A stretch of DNA of 64,000 nucleotides, taken from contig URKH01000001.1 in assembly GCA_900548255.1 (NCBI GenBank), positions 3,253 to 67,252 on the forward strand. The letters are read 5' to 3'. The DNA comes from an uncultured Collinsella sp. (GTDB lineage Bacteria; Actinomycetota; Coriobacteriia; Coriobacteriales; Coriobacteriaceae). The notes under the pieces are model-generated. The model saw nothing but the letters and a program-made list of their open reading frames with translations. It did not search any database and was not told where the DNA came from. Positions 45,896 through 53,508 of this stretch are shown here, one piece after another. Each line of letters begins with the position of its first letter. Position 1 is the stretch's first letter. A program made the position numbers and the translations under genes.

Positions 45896-47209
45896 TTACG
45901 CTACGAAGAAGTAGACGGGGAAGGCAAGGGCTGCGATCCACATGAGCGGCTTGATCTTGGATGCCTCGCCCTTAAAGAGCGCGACGACCACGTAGGCGAT
46001 AAAGCCCAGACCAATGCCGGCAGAGATGGAGTAGGTGAAGGGCACGCCGGCGACAATCATGAACGCCGGGAAGCCCTGCGACACGTCGGACCAGTCGATC
46101 TCGGAGGCCTCGCTCATCATGAGGTAGCCGACGTAGACCAGAGCACCGCAGGTGGCGGCGCTGGAAACGATGGTGACGATGGGGGAGAAGAACGCGGCGA
46201 GAATGAACAGCACGCCGGTGGTGACGGAGGTGAGGCCCGTGCGGCCACCGTCGGCAGCGCCAGAGGTGGACTCGACGAAGGTGGTGATGGAGGAGACGCC
46301 CATAAAGCCACCGGCAGCAGCGGCCACGGAGTCGACGACCAGGATGGGACGGATGTCCTCGACATTGCCGTCCTCGGTCAAGAACTCGCCCTGCTTGGCG
46401 ACGGCCATCGCGGTGCCCATGGTGTCGAAGAAGTCGCTCATGAGCAGCGAGAAGGCAACGACGAGCAGCATCGGGTCGGTCAGGACCTTCACGATGGCAA
46501 GGTTGCCGTCGGCAGTGCTGGCAAACGGGGCGCCGAAGGTCGAGAAGTCGAGCGGTGCGATGAGGCCCTCGGGCGCATGGGTGACGCCCAGCGGGATTCC
46601 GGCGATAACGGCGACGATGATGCCGATGAGCAGCGAGCCCGGCACGTTGCGGGAAGCCAGGGCAACCGTCACGACGATGGAGATGATGCCGACGATAAAG
46701 GTGGGGGAGGCGATGTCGCCCAGGCCGACGAGCGTACCGGCGCCAGCGGTGATGATGCCGGCGTCGCACAGGCCGATCATGGCGATAAACAGGCCCAGAC
46801 CCACCGAGATGGCGTGGCGCAGGACCACGGGGATGGCGTCCATGATGGCCTCGCGCAGGCCGCAAAGGACGAGCAGCAAGATGACGATACCCTCGAGGAA
46901 GATAACGCTCATGGCGACGTGCCAGTCACCGCCGCACATGGTGGTGGTGATGCCCGCGATCATGGCGTTGATGCCCAGGCCTGAAGCGCAGGCGAGCGGG
47001 CGGTTTGCGAAGATGCCCATGCAGATGGTCATGATGCCGGCGCCCAGGCAGGTGGCGCAGGCGAGCGCTCCCGCATCAATGCCAGCGCCCGAGAGCACTG
47101 CGGGGTTGACGGCGATGATGTAGGCCATCGCCAGGAATGTTGTCAGTCCAGCGCGAAGTTCGGTCCCGATTGTGGACTTGCGCTCACTGACGTGAAAAAG
47201 TTCGTCCAT
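45896..47209 (-). CDS. AzgA-type purine (hypoxanthine/guanine) permease, NCS2 family
   Basis: 437 residues from ATG 47209 (GGAAAGG upstream). Starts ERKSTIGTELRAGLTTFLAMAYIIAVNP, the hallmark of COG2252 AzgA transporters, and continues with LGINAMIA, SDFFDTMGTAMAVAKQGEFL and the VVDSVAAAAGG region. Twelve to fourteen membrane helices. Likely imports adenine, guanine or hypoxanthine with protons. Its last 14 codons plus terminator were copied into the gap between the two surface-protein genes. Divergent from the deformylase-like gene. Confidence 0.92.
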   Translation of the reverse strand: MDELFHVSERKSTIGTELRAGLTTFLAMAYIIAVNPAVLSGAGIDAGALACATCLGAGIMTICMGIFANRPLACASGLGINAMIAGITTTMCGGDWHVAMSVIFLEGIVILLLVLCGLREAIMDAIPVVLRHAISVGLGLFIAMIGLCDAGIITAGAGTLVGLGDIASPTFIVGIISIVVTVALASRNVPGSLLIGIIVAVIAGIPLGVTHAPEGLIAPLDFSTFGAPFASTADGNLAIVKVLTDPMLLVVAFSLLMSDFFDTMGTAMAVAKQGEFLTEDGNVEDIRPILVVDSVAAAAGGFMGVSSITTFVESTSGAADGGRTGLTSVTTGVLFILAAFFSPIVTIVSSAATCGALVYVGYLMMSEASEIDWSDVSQGFPAFMIVAGVPFTYSISAGIGLGFIAYVVVALFKGEASKIKPLMWIAALAFPVYFFVA

Positions 47210-47363
47210 GCATACCCTTTCCTTGTTCGGCCCCGAGTTTAGGCCGATTGACACGAACTCATTTACTATATCGCCTTTACAACCTTGCTGTTCCTCGCAT
47301 GTTGATGTTCGGCGCTTTGTAACAGACGGACGGTATTTATCGCATGAAAATGTGTGGGTACCG

Positions 47364-47386
47364 TATACTTAAGCGGTTACAACGAC
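47364..47386 (+). promoter_or_regulatory. -10 box and early transcribed motif of the deformylase-like gene
   Basis: TATACT (47364-47369) followed by CGGTTACAACGAC (47374-47386), with the same spacing as at prfC. Confidence 0.5.
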
Positions 47387-47402
47387 CCCTATGGAGGAAC
47401 GT

Positions 47403-47822
47403 ATGATTAAAGAGCTTTGCCACGACGAGGCTATCCTGTCCCAGCGTTGCGAGGTTGCGACCGTCGAGGACGAGTCGGTTGCTCAGGACCTGATCGATAC
47501 CATCAAGTCGCTCGATGATGCCGGCTGCTTGGCCGCCAACCAGATCGGCGTTACCAAGAAGGTCTGCGTCTACCTGGACGACGCCGGCGAGCCCCACGTG
47601 CTCTACAACCCCCGTCTGGTGTTTGGCCTGGGCGCCAGCAAGATGGAGGAGAGCTGCCTGACGCACGAGGAGGTCACCAAGTCCACGCGCTATATCAAGT
47701 GCAAGGTTGCCTTTGACCAGATCGTCGATGGCAAGATGCGCGAGCGCAAGCAGGACTTTGTGGGCTTCGAGGCGCAGATGGTCCAGCATATGATCGACCA
47801 CTGTCTTGGAAAGTTGGTCTAA
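47403..47822 (+). CDS. Peptide deformylase-like protein with a missing catalytic glutamate
   Basis: 139 residues, ATG 47403 with GGAGG upstream. Deformylase fold with motif 1 GCLAANQIG (41-49), motif 2 EESCLTHEE (Cys85 as metal ligand; the usual EGCLS), and motif 3 changed from HExxH to HMIDH (129-133): both metal histidines are kept but Glu is Met. The Glu acts as general base, so the protein should bind metal but deformylate poorly or not at all. A second, canonical deformylase lies at 61421. No fmt neighbour. Confidence is for family. Confidence 0.85.
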   Translation: MIKELCHDEAILSQRCEVATVEDESVAQDLIDTIKSLDDAGCLAANQIGVTKKVCVYLDDAGEPHVLYNPRLVFGLGASKMEESCLTHEEVTKSTRYIKCKVAFDQIVDGKMRERKQDFVGFEAQMVQHMIDHCLGKLV

Positions 47823-47856
47823 GGGGACCAAAGCACCGCACTTCGTCTCTTTTGGT

Positions 47857-47890
47857 CCGGGCGTGACATTGTTGTCATGTCCGGGCTTTT
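47857..47890 (+). terminator. Terminator after the deformylase-like gene
   Basis: Hairpin CCGGGCGTGACA with TGTCATGTCCGG (two G-U pairs), then TTTTGTGTTT. Confidence 0.7.
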
Positions 47891-47953
47891 GTGTTTAGCG
47901 CCTTTTTGTTTGGTGACAATAACCTTAGCAGGACCGTAAAGCTAGGAGGCGCT

Positions 47954-48919
47954 ATGTGCACGAGCATTCGATTTACCGATAATTCTGGCCACATGTATCT
48001 GGGCCGCAACCTCGACTGGAGCTTTGACTACGGCCAACAGGTTCGCGTGATGCCGCGCGGGTTCCACATTCCGTATTCGTTTATCGACGATGCGTCGGCG
48101 GCACACGCGGTAATCGGCATGTGCATCGATTACAAGAACTATCCCATGTTTTTCGACTGTGGTAACGATGCGGGTCTGGCTGTGGCGGGGCTCAACTTTC
48201 CCGGCTATGCCGAGTATGCCGAGGGCCCTGTCGACGGCAAGAACAATATCGCGGCCTATGAGTTTCCCCTGTGGGTGGCAGCGACGTTCTCGACGGTCGA
48301 TGAGGTCGAGGCCGCGCTGCGCGACACGGTGATTGTCGCCAAATCTGCCGGAGAGGGGCTGGGCGTGTCGCTGCTCCATTGGATTATCGGCGACAGCCAG
48401 CGCAGCATCGTGGTCGAGATGATGGCTGACGGCCTGCATGTATACGACGATCCGGTCGACACCCTTGCCAACCAGCCGACCTTCCCGTGGCACATGGAAA
48501 ACCTGCGCACCTATATCACCGCCACAAGCGATTTTCCGCAGACGGCGACATGGCGTGGCGCCGAGCTTAAGCCCTATGGAGCCGGTGCCGGCATGCGCGG
48601 CATTCCGGGCGATTGCTATTCGCCGAGCCGTTTTGTAAAGGCGGCGTACCTCAATGCCAATTACCCGCAAAAGGAGAGCGAGACCGAAAACGTCGTTCGC
48701 ATGTTCCGCTCGCTCGAGGGCGTGGTGATGATTGAGGGGGCGTCCAGGATGGGCGATGGCAAGTTCGAGAAGACTATCTATACCGGATGCTTTAGCGCGC
48801 GCACGGGCAATTATTACTACGCGATGTATGGGGATCCGTCGATTCGTTACGTGAGCCTGATGGATGCCGAGGGCGCGAGCCCCGATAGGCTCGTGGTTCC
48901 CGAGCCGCGTCGTTCGTAG
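47954..48919 (+). CDS. bsh: Bile salt hydrolase (choloylglycine hydrolase family)
   Basis: 321 residues, ATG 47954 with AGGAGG upstream. N-terminal nucleophile Cys2 follows the start Met, with R18 and D21 in GRNLDW. Further active-site residues: Asn in GLNFPG near 80, Asn in TLANQPTFPW near 173 and Arg in DCYSPSRF near 226, the full BSH set. Strong resemblance to the Clostridium perfringens type enzyme. Hydrolyses glycine- or taurine-conjugated bile acids. No signal peptide, so cytoplasmic. Single gene with its own terminator; no bile acid transporter adjacent. Confidence 0.92.
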   Translation: MCTSIRFTDNSGHMYLGRNLDWSFDYGQQVRVMPRGFHIPYSFIDDASAAHAVIGMCIDYKNYPMFFDCGNDAGLAVAGLNFPGYAEYAEGPVDGKNNIAAYEFPLWVAATFSTVDEVEAALRDTVIVAKSAGEGLGVSLLHWIIGDSQRSIVVEMMADGLHVYDDPVDTLANQPTFPWHMENLRTYITATSDFPQTATWRGAELKPYGAGAGMRGIPGDCYSPSRFVKAAYLNANYPQKESETENVVRMFRSLEGVVMIEGASRMGDGKFEKTIYTGCFSARTGNYYYAMYGDPSIRYVSLMDAEGASPDRLVVPEPRRS

Positions 48920-48943
48920 CTCACCGGTCCGTTGCGACATAAA

Positions 48944-48977
48944 ACGGCCCCGCACCTCTTATGAGATGCGGGGCCGT
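48944..48977 (-). terminator. Terminator between bsh and kup
   Basis: Perfect 11-base stem ACGGCCCCGCA/TGCGGGGCCGT; T-run on the minus strand (GTTTTATG), so mainly for kup, but convergent bsh may use it. Confidence 0.85.
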
Positions 48978-49000
48978 TGTCGTCAATGGCTGGTGGCGTG

Positions 49001-51229
49001 TTAGAAGTTGGCGTCGTTGAACTGGGTGCTCTCGAGTCCGTCGAGTTGCTGTTCGGGCGTATCGGCGACGCTCTCGAGCAGCTCGGTGGGATCGACGTTC
49101 ATGCTCTTGCCGGCCTCGTTGCCGTTGACCAAGTCGTCCGAGAAGATGTCGACCTCCATTTCCTCGGCCTCTTCGATCTGAACCTCGAGCGGCACCTGGG
49201 TGCGCACAAGTTTGACGGCCGGGCGCATGCGGGCAAAGAGCGGTACGTACTCAATGATGATGGCCGAGTTCTCGAGACCGTACCAGCGTGCCGGGCTTCC
49301 GCAGGCGCGGCGGACGGCGTACTTGATGGCCATCACGCGGTGGTCGTTGCGGTTGATGTCCGTTTCGGGGGCAAGCATCTTGCGCAGCATGCAAAAACGG
49401 AAGTCGCCCACGTTGCCGCGTGTCTCGTAGATGGAGTAGGTGTGATGCTGCGGTGGCAGCTCACCCGATGTCATCAAGTCGCCAACGATCTGACGCAGAT
49501 AGGCGTTGATGCGCTGGTTGACCTTAAAGCCCAGGTCCAGGCGCACGCGGAACAAAAAGTCCGTGCCAAAGGTCTCGACGGAATACTCGTGCGTATAGGG
49601 CTCGTCGGTAACGTGCACGTTGATGAACCAATATGCCTTGGCGCGCTTGGGGTGCTTGTCCAGGATGGAATAGAGCACGTCGCGGTCGAGCGTGAGCGGG
49701 TCGGGGCTGTTGGTGAGGAACACCAGATTGTCGGCGAGCACGGGGTAGGTCTCGTCGTTGCGCAGGCGGTTGAGCTGATCGATGTACTTGGAGACGGGCA
49801 GCAGGATCGTCTGCGTGCGCTCGATGGCGGTGCCGCGGCGCCACACGTACATAAGGCCAAACAGCAGCGAGGCCAGGAAGATCATCACATAGCCGCCGTC
49901 AAAGAACATGGTGAGGCACGAGGCAAAGAAGCAGAGCTCGATGGCGCCAAAAAGCAGGGCAAAGACGCAGGCGCCCAGCTTGTGCTTGAGGATGCCGGCG
50001 ATATAGCTCGTCAAAAGCGTCGTGGTCATGAGCATAGTCACGGTGATGGCGAGGCCGTAGGCGCTCTCCATGCGCTCGGAGTTTTGGAACAGCAGCACGA
50101 TGAAGATACAGCCGACCCACATGATGTTGTTGACGAGCGGAATATAGAGTTGACCCTTGGTGTCGCTGGGGTAGTGGATGCGCAGATGCGGCATAAGGTT
50201 GAGACGCGTGGCCTCGGATACCAGCGAGAACGAGCCGGTGATAAGCGCCTGCGAGGCGATGATGGCCGCTACGGCCGATAGCACGATGGCAAAGGGGCGC
50301 AGGGGCTCGGGAAGCATCATGTAGAACGGGTTGACGATGTCCATCGCGAGCATCTGGGGATTGGAGTTGTTGGCGAGCAGCCAAGCGCCCTGACCCAGAT
50401 AGTTAAGGATGAGGGCCGCCTTTACGAACGGCCAGGATGCGTAAATGTTAGCCTTGCCCACGTGACCCATGTCCGAATAGAGCGCCTCGGCGCCGGTCGT
50501 CGACAGGAAGACGAAGCCGAGCACCATGATGCCCGAGTGGTTGATGGGCGAGAACAGGAACATGATGCCGCGGATGGGGTTGAGTGCGCGCAAGATGGAC
50601 AGGTTGCCGAGCATGTTGAACAGGCCGGCGCCCGCCAGGAACAGGAACCATAGCGTCATGAGCGGGCCGAAGAGCTTGCCGATTGACGAGGTGCCGGCGC
50701 GCTGCATGGCAAATAGGCCGCAGATAATGATGATGGTAATAATGATGACGTTGGTCTGGCCGTCGCCCAATAGCGCGTGGCCCCACTCGATGGTGCGCAG
50801 ACCCTCGATGGCTGTGGTGACCGTGACGGCGGGGGTGAGGATGCCGTCGGCAAGCAGCGCCGCACCGCCGATCATGGCGGGAAGGATCAGCCACGGCGCC
50901 ACTTTGCGCACGAGACTGAACAGGGCGAAGATACCGCCCTCGTTGTGGTTGTCGGCCCTCATGGCGATTAGCACGTACTTGACCGTGGTTACGAGCGTCA
51001 TGGTCCAGATGACGAGCGAAAGCGCGCCCAGGATCATGTCCTCGCTGACGGTACCGATGCCGCCGTTGTTGGCGACGATTGATTTCATGGTGTACATAGG
51101 GCTCGTGCCGATGTCGCCATAGACGACGCCGAGCGTTACGAGCAACATACCAGCAGAAAGGGGAATGGCTCCATGCCCGCTCTGTCCGTGCTGGTCTTGG
51201 AGGTTTGCCTCCAGTTTGTTGTGTGCCAC
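49001..51229 (-). CDS. kup: Potassium uptake protein, KUP/HAK family
   Basis: 742 residues, start GTG 51229, chosen because AAGGGAG lies five bases upstream; an ATG at 51247 would put this ribosome site inside the frame. Twelve membrane helices, with the N-terminal GVVYGDIGTSPMYTMKSI (a Kup hallmark, GDIGTSPLY) and an internal GGIFALFSLVRK segment. A cytoplasmic tail of over 200 residues follows. Proton-coupled potassium import. Two hairpins lie in the 5' region. No c-di-AMP riboswitch was recognised upstream. Confidence 0.93.
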   Translation of the reverse strand: MAHNKLEANLQDQHGQSGHGAIPLSAGMLLVTLGVVYGDIGTSPMYTMKSIVANNGGIGTVSEDMILGALSLVIWTMTLVTTVKYVLIAMRADNHNEGGIFALFSLVRKVAPWLILPAMIGGAALLADGILTPAVTVTTAIEGLRTIEWGHALLGDGQTNVIIITIIIICGLFAMQRAGTSSIGKLFGPLMTLWFLFLAGAGLFNMLGNLSILRALNPIRGIMFLFSPINHSGIMVLGFVFLSTTGAEALYSDMGHVGKANIYASWPFVKAALILNYLGQGAWLLANNSNPQMLAMDIVNPFYMMLPEPLRPFAIVLSAVAAIIASQALITGSFSLVSEATRLNLMPHLRIHYPSDTKGQLYIPLVNNIMWVGCIFIVLLFQNSERMESAYGLAITVTMLMTTTLLTSYIAGILKHKLGACVFALLFGAIELCFFASCLTMFFDGGYVMIFLASLLFGLMYVWRRGTAIERTQTILLPVSKYIDQLNRLRNDETYPVLADNLVFLTNSPDPLTLDRDVLYSILDKHPKRAKAYWFINVHVTDEPYTHEYSVETFGTDFLFRVRLDLGFKVNQRINAYLRQIVGDLMTSGELPPQHHTYSIYETRGNVGDFRFCMLRKMLAPETDINRNDHRVMAIKYAVRRACGSPARWYGLENSAIIIEYVPLFARMRPAVKLVRTQVPLEVQIEEAEEMEVDIFSDDLVNGNEAGKSMNVDPTELLESVADTPEQQLDGLESTQFNDANF

Positions 51230-51249
51230 GTGGACTCCCTTAGACATCC

Positions 51250-51274
51250 GGTTATCTGTCTAGGGCAGATAACC
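51250..51274. promoter_or_regulatory. Inverted repeat before kup
   Basis: Perfect nine-base arms GGTTATCTG and CAGATAACC, seven-base loop, ending about twenty bases before the kup GTG. It could occlude translation or be a protein site. Confidence 0.45.
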
Positions 51275-51329
51275 TTTATGCCATCTTTATACATATAAGA
51301 GCAGTTTGGCACATCGGGGTGTTTTAGAC

Positions 51330-51353
51330 AATAATCCCCATCTGGGGATTATT
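51330..51353. repeat. Perfect hairpin upstream of kup
   Basis: AATAATCCCC/GGGGATTATT with a four-base loop in the kup promoter region. Confidence 0.5.
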
Positions 51354-51370
51354 CATGTACGCAGGTAGCA

Positions 51371-51444
51371 TTTCAAAACAGGGGCGCACCGGCTGTATGG
51401 TCTTGCTGCAATGTGATAACCACGGACGCGCCCCTGCTTTGAAA
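51371..51444 (-). terminator. Long inverted repeat downstream of the EamA gene
   Basis: Arms TTTCAAAACAGGGGCGC (51371-51387) and its complement (51428-51444), 16 of 17 paired, with a 40-base loop. Sits just after the EamA stop; could end that transcript, although the loop is unusually long. Confidence 0.55.
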
Positions 51445-51458
51445 CTGAAGAGGGGCTT

Positions 51459-52370
51459 TTAGGCGCGTGCTGCTTGGGCGATGCTTGCTTTGGTGTCTGC
51501 GCGTTTGCCGGCGACTTCGCAAAAGATCGCGCCGCCGATGATCAACGCGGCGCCCATGAGGCGGATGGGCGTCATGGTCTCTCCCAAAAGGGCAACGGAG
51601 AACACGACGGCCGAAAGCGGCTCGAGGTAGCCGACGACCGCGACGGTCTGGACGGGCAGCTTGGCGACGGCACTAAAGTAGAGCAGGCAACCGATGCCGG
51701 TGTTGACGACGCCGAGCATGGCGACGGCGCCCCAATCGATGCCGGCGGCAATGCTGGGGGAGAGGAACGAGGGGGCACCTTGCGTGAAGAGCGTAAGGAT
51801 CAACGCGGTTACAAAGGCGGCGCTCACCTGGAGCGTGGAGTTCTCGAGGCCTTCGATGTGTGGCGCACCCTTGCTAGCGATGACCATCAAGGCGTAGCAG
51901 AAGGCCGAGGCGATGCCGCAAGCGATACCCGCAATGGGCATATTGCCGCCTAGACCTTGCGCCGCAATGAGAAAGGCGCCACAGGCAACGGCGATAAACC
52001 CGGCGATTTTGCCGCCGGTCAGCTTTTCGCCAAAAATGAGCGGGGAGAGGGCCATAACGATGATGGGGCCGCAGTAATACAACAGCGAGGAGATGCCAAC
52101 GCCGATCGTCTGATAGGCGCGGAACAGGAAAATCCAGCTGGCGCCCAGCGCGGCGCCCGAGACGATGAGCGCTGCGGCCTCGCGGGGGCGAGACGGAGCC
52201 TGCAGGTTATGGCGCTTGGTTATGAAGAGGATGGCGGCAAGGGTGAGAGCGCCCAAAAACGTGCGCAACAGTACGATATCGGAGCTCGGCAGCGCGATGG
52301 CAGCGGCGATGATGCCGTTGGAGCCAAACAATAGCAATGCTGCTAAGTACGTAAACAGTCCGTTGTTCAT
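51459..52370 (-). CDS. EamA/DMT family transporter
   Basis: 303 residues, ATG 52370 with GAGGAG about ten bases upstream. Two EamA repeats with ten membrane helices; ALGASWIFLFRAYQTIGVGISSLLYYCGPI and VAKLPVQTVAVVGYLEPLSAVVFS are typical of RhaT/YdcZ-like exporters. Divergent from the LysR gene at 52489 with 118 bases between, as in the 12.6-14.5 kb pair. Confidence 0.9.
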   Translation of the reverse strand: MNNGLFTYLAALLLFGSNGIIAAAIALPSSDIVLLRTFLGALTLAAILFITKRHNLQAPSRPREAAALIVSGAALGASWIFLFRAYQTIGVGISSLLYYCGPIIVMALSPLIFGEKLTGGKIAGFIAVACGAFLIAAQGLGGNMPIAGIACGIASAFCYALMVIASKGAPHIEGLENSTLQVSAAFVTALILTLFTQGAPSFLSPSIAAGIDWGAVAMLGVVNTGIGCLLYFSAVAKLPVQTVAVVGYLEPLSAVVFSVALLGETMTPIRLMGAALIIGGAIFCEVAGKRADTKASIAQAARA

Positions 52371-52488
52371 GTGCTGACATCTCCTCTATATCCGAGCATG
52401 TTCACTATGGGTGAGGTGGCTTTAGAAGAAAAGCGAATATAATGCATGGATAACATGACAAAAACTCATGTAAAGGTGGAGGGATGCC

Positions 52489-53346
52489 GTGGAAACGAAT
52501 ATTCAAAAGATGCAAGTGCTGCTCGAGACGGTGCGTGCCGGCAGCTTTACGCATGCTGCAGAGCGGCTGAGCTATTCGCAGTCGGGCGTGAGCCGCATGG
52601 TGGGCGACCTTGAGGCAGACTGGGGTTTTAAGGTGCTTGATCGCGGCCGCGAGGGCGTGGTGCTTTCTGCCGACGGGCGGCAGGTCATGCCGGCAGTCGA
52701 GGCGTTATGCGAAGAGTTTGGCCGCCTGCAGCGACGCGTGGACGAGATGCGGGGGCTCATGCGTGGCAAGATCTGTATCGGTACATTCTCGAGTGTGGCG
52801 ACCCATGTACTGCCGCCGGTGATCGCGCGGTTTCGCGCTGATCACCCGGATGTCGATTACGAGCTGCTGATGGGTGATTACTCCGAGATTGAGCAATGGG
52901 TGGCGGAAGGCCGCTGCGACCTGGGCTTTATTCCGCGCGAGCCACGCGGCGCCGGCATGGCGTCGCGGCCGTTGGTGCAAGACGAGCTGATGGCCGTGGT
53001 GCCAGCGGACTCCTCGCTTGCCACCGCGGAGGTCGTTTCCCTTGCCGATTTGGCCAACGAGCAGTTTATTCTTCTGGAACGCGGTAGCGACGACGAGATT
53101 ACGCCGCTGTTTCGCCGCGCGGGTCTGGCGGTGCGTTCTAAGCTATCGACCTGGGATGATTATGCGATTATGGCCATGGTCGAGGACGGTCTGGGCGTGA
53201 GTATTCTTCCGGCGCTCATCTTGCGCCGCTGTCAGTTCGATGTCGCCGTGCGTCCGCTCGAGGGACATCCCCATCGGCAGATCAACGCGATATATCGCAC
53301 GGCTGACGTTTCGCTTGCCGCCGCTCGATTCCTTGAATATCTCTAA
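52489..53346 (+). CDS. LysR family regulator
   Basis: 285 residues from GTG 52489, with AGGTGGAGGG upstream. HTH near 1-60 (SFTHAAERLSYSQSGVSRMVGDLE in part) and an effector domain. Faces the EamA gene and probably controls it. Shares DDYAIMAMVEDGLGVS with the LysR at 13656, and both partner an EamA gene, supporting ancestry from one module. Confidence 0.92.
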   Translation: METNIQKMQVLLETVRAGSFTHAAERLSYSQSGVSRMVGDLEADWGFKVLDRGREGVVLSADGRQVMPAVEALCEEFGRLQRRVDEMRGLMRGKICIGTFSSVATHVLPPVIARFRADHPDVDYELLMGDYSEIEQWVAEGRCDLGFIPREPRGAGMASRPLVQDELMAVVPADSSLATAEVVSLADLANEQFILLERGSDDEITPLFRRAGLAVRSKLSTWDDYAIMAMVEDGLGVSILPALILRRCQFDVAVRPLEGHPHRQINAIYRTADVSLAAARFLEYL

Positions 53347-53405
53347 ACGCGTGCGCGTCATTGTCCGCCTTGGGCAAATCTCGGAGTTCGGTACGTTTTC
53401 TTGTG

Positions 53406-53489
53406 AAATTGAACTTCCGAATAAGGTACGGCGCTATACTGCTGCCTAAATTGAACTTAGGTTCAATTCGTGTTCTATAAATTGAACTT
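53406..53489 (+). promoter_or_regulatory. Three AAATTGAACTT repeats and a palindrome before the HTH-AlaA gene
   Basis: AAATTGAACTT occurs at 53406-53416, 53448-53458 and 53479-53489. The middle copy forms a perfect palindrome AATTGAAC-ttag-GTTCAATT (53449-53468). A TATACT -10 box lies at 53435-53440. The array lies just before the HTH-AlaA gene, and the encoded protein carries a DNA-binding domain, so autoregulation is likely. Confidence 0.65.
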
Positions 53490-53508
53490 TGCCAGCAAGG
53501 AGGTTCCT

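Noticed and set aside
47210..47402. Purine riboswitch before the AzgA-type permease
   Set aside because: No three-way-junction pattern with the conserved loop strings could be found.
48977..50281. Long plus-strand open frame over kup
   Set aside because: Shadow of kup; no ribosome site and no recognisable family.
51230..51458. c-di-AMP (ydaO-type) riboswitch before kup
   Set aside because: The conserved GC-rich core of that class is not visible; only generic hairpins are seen.
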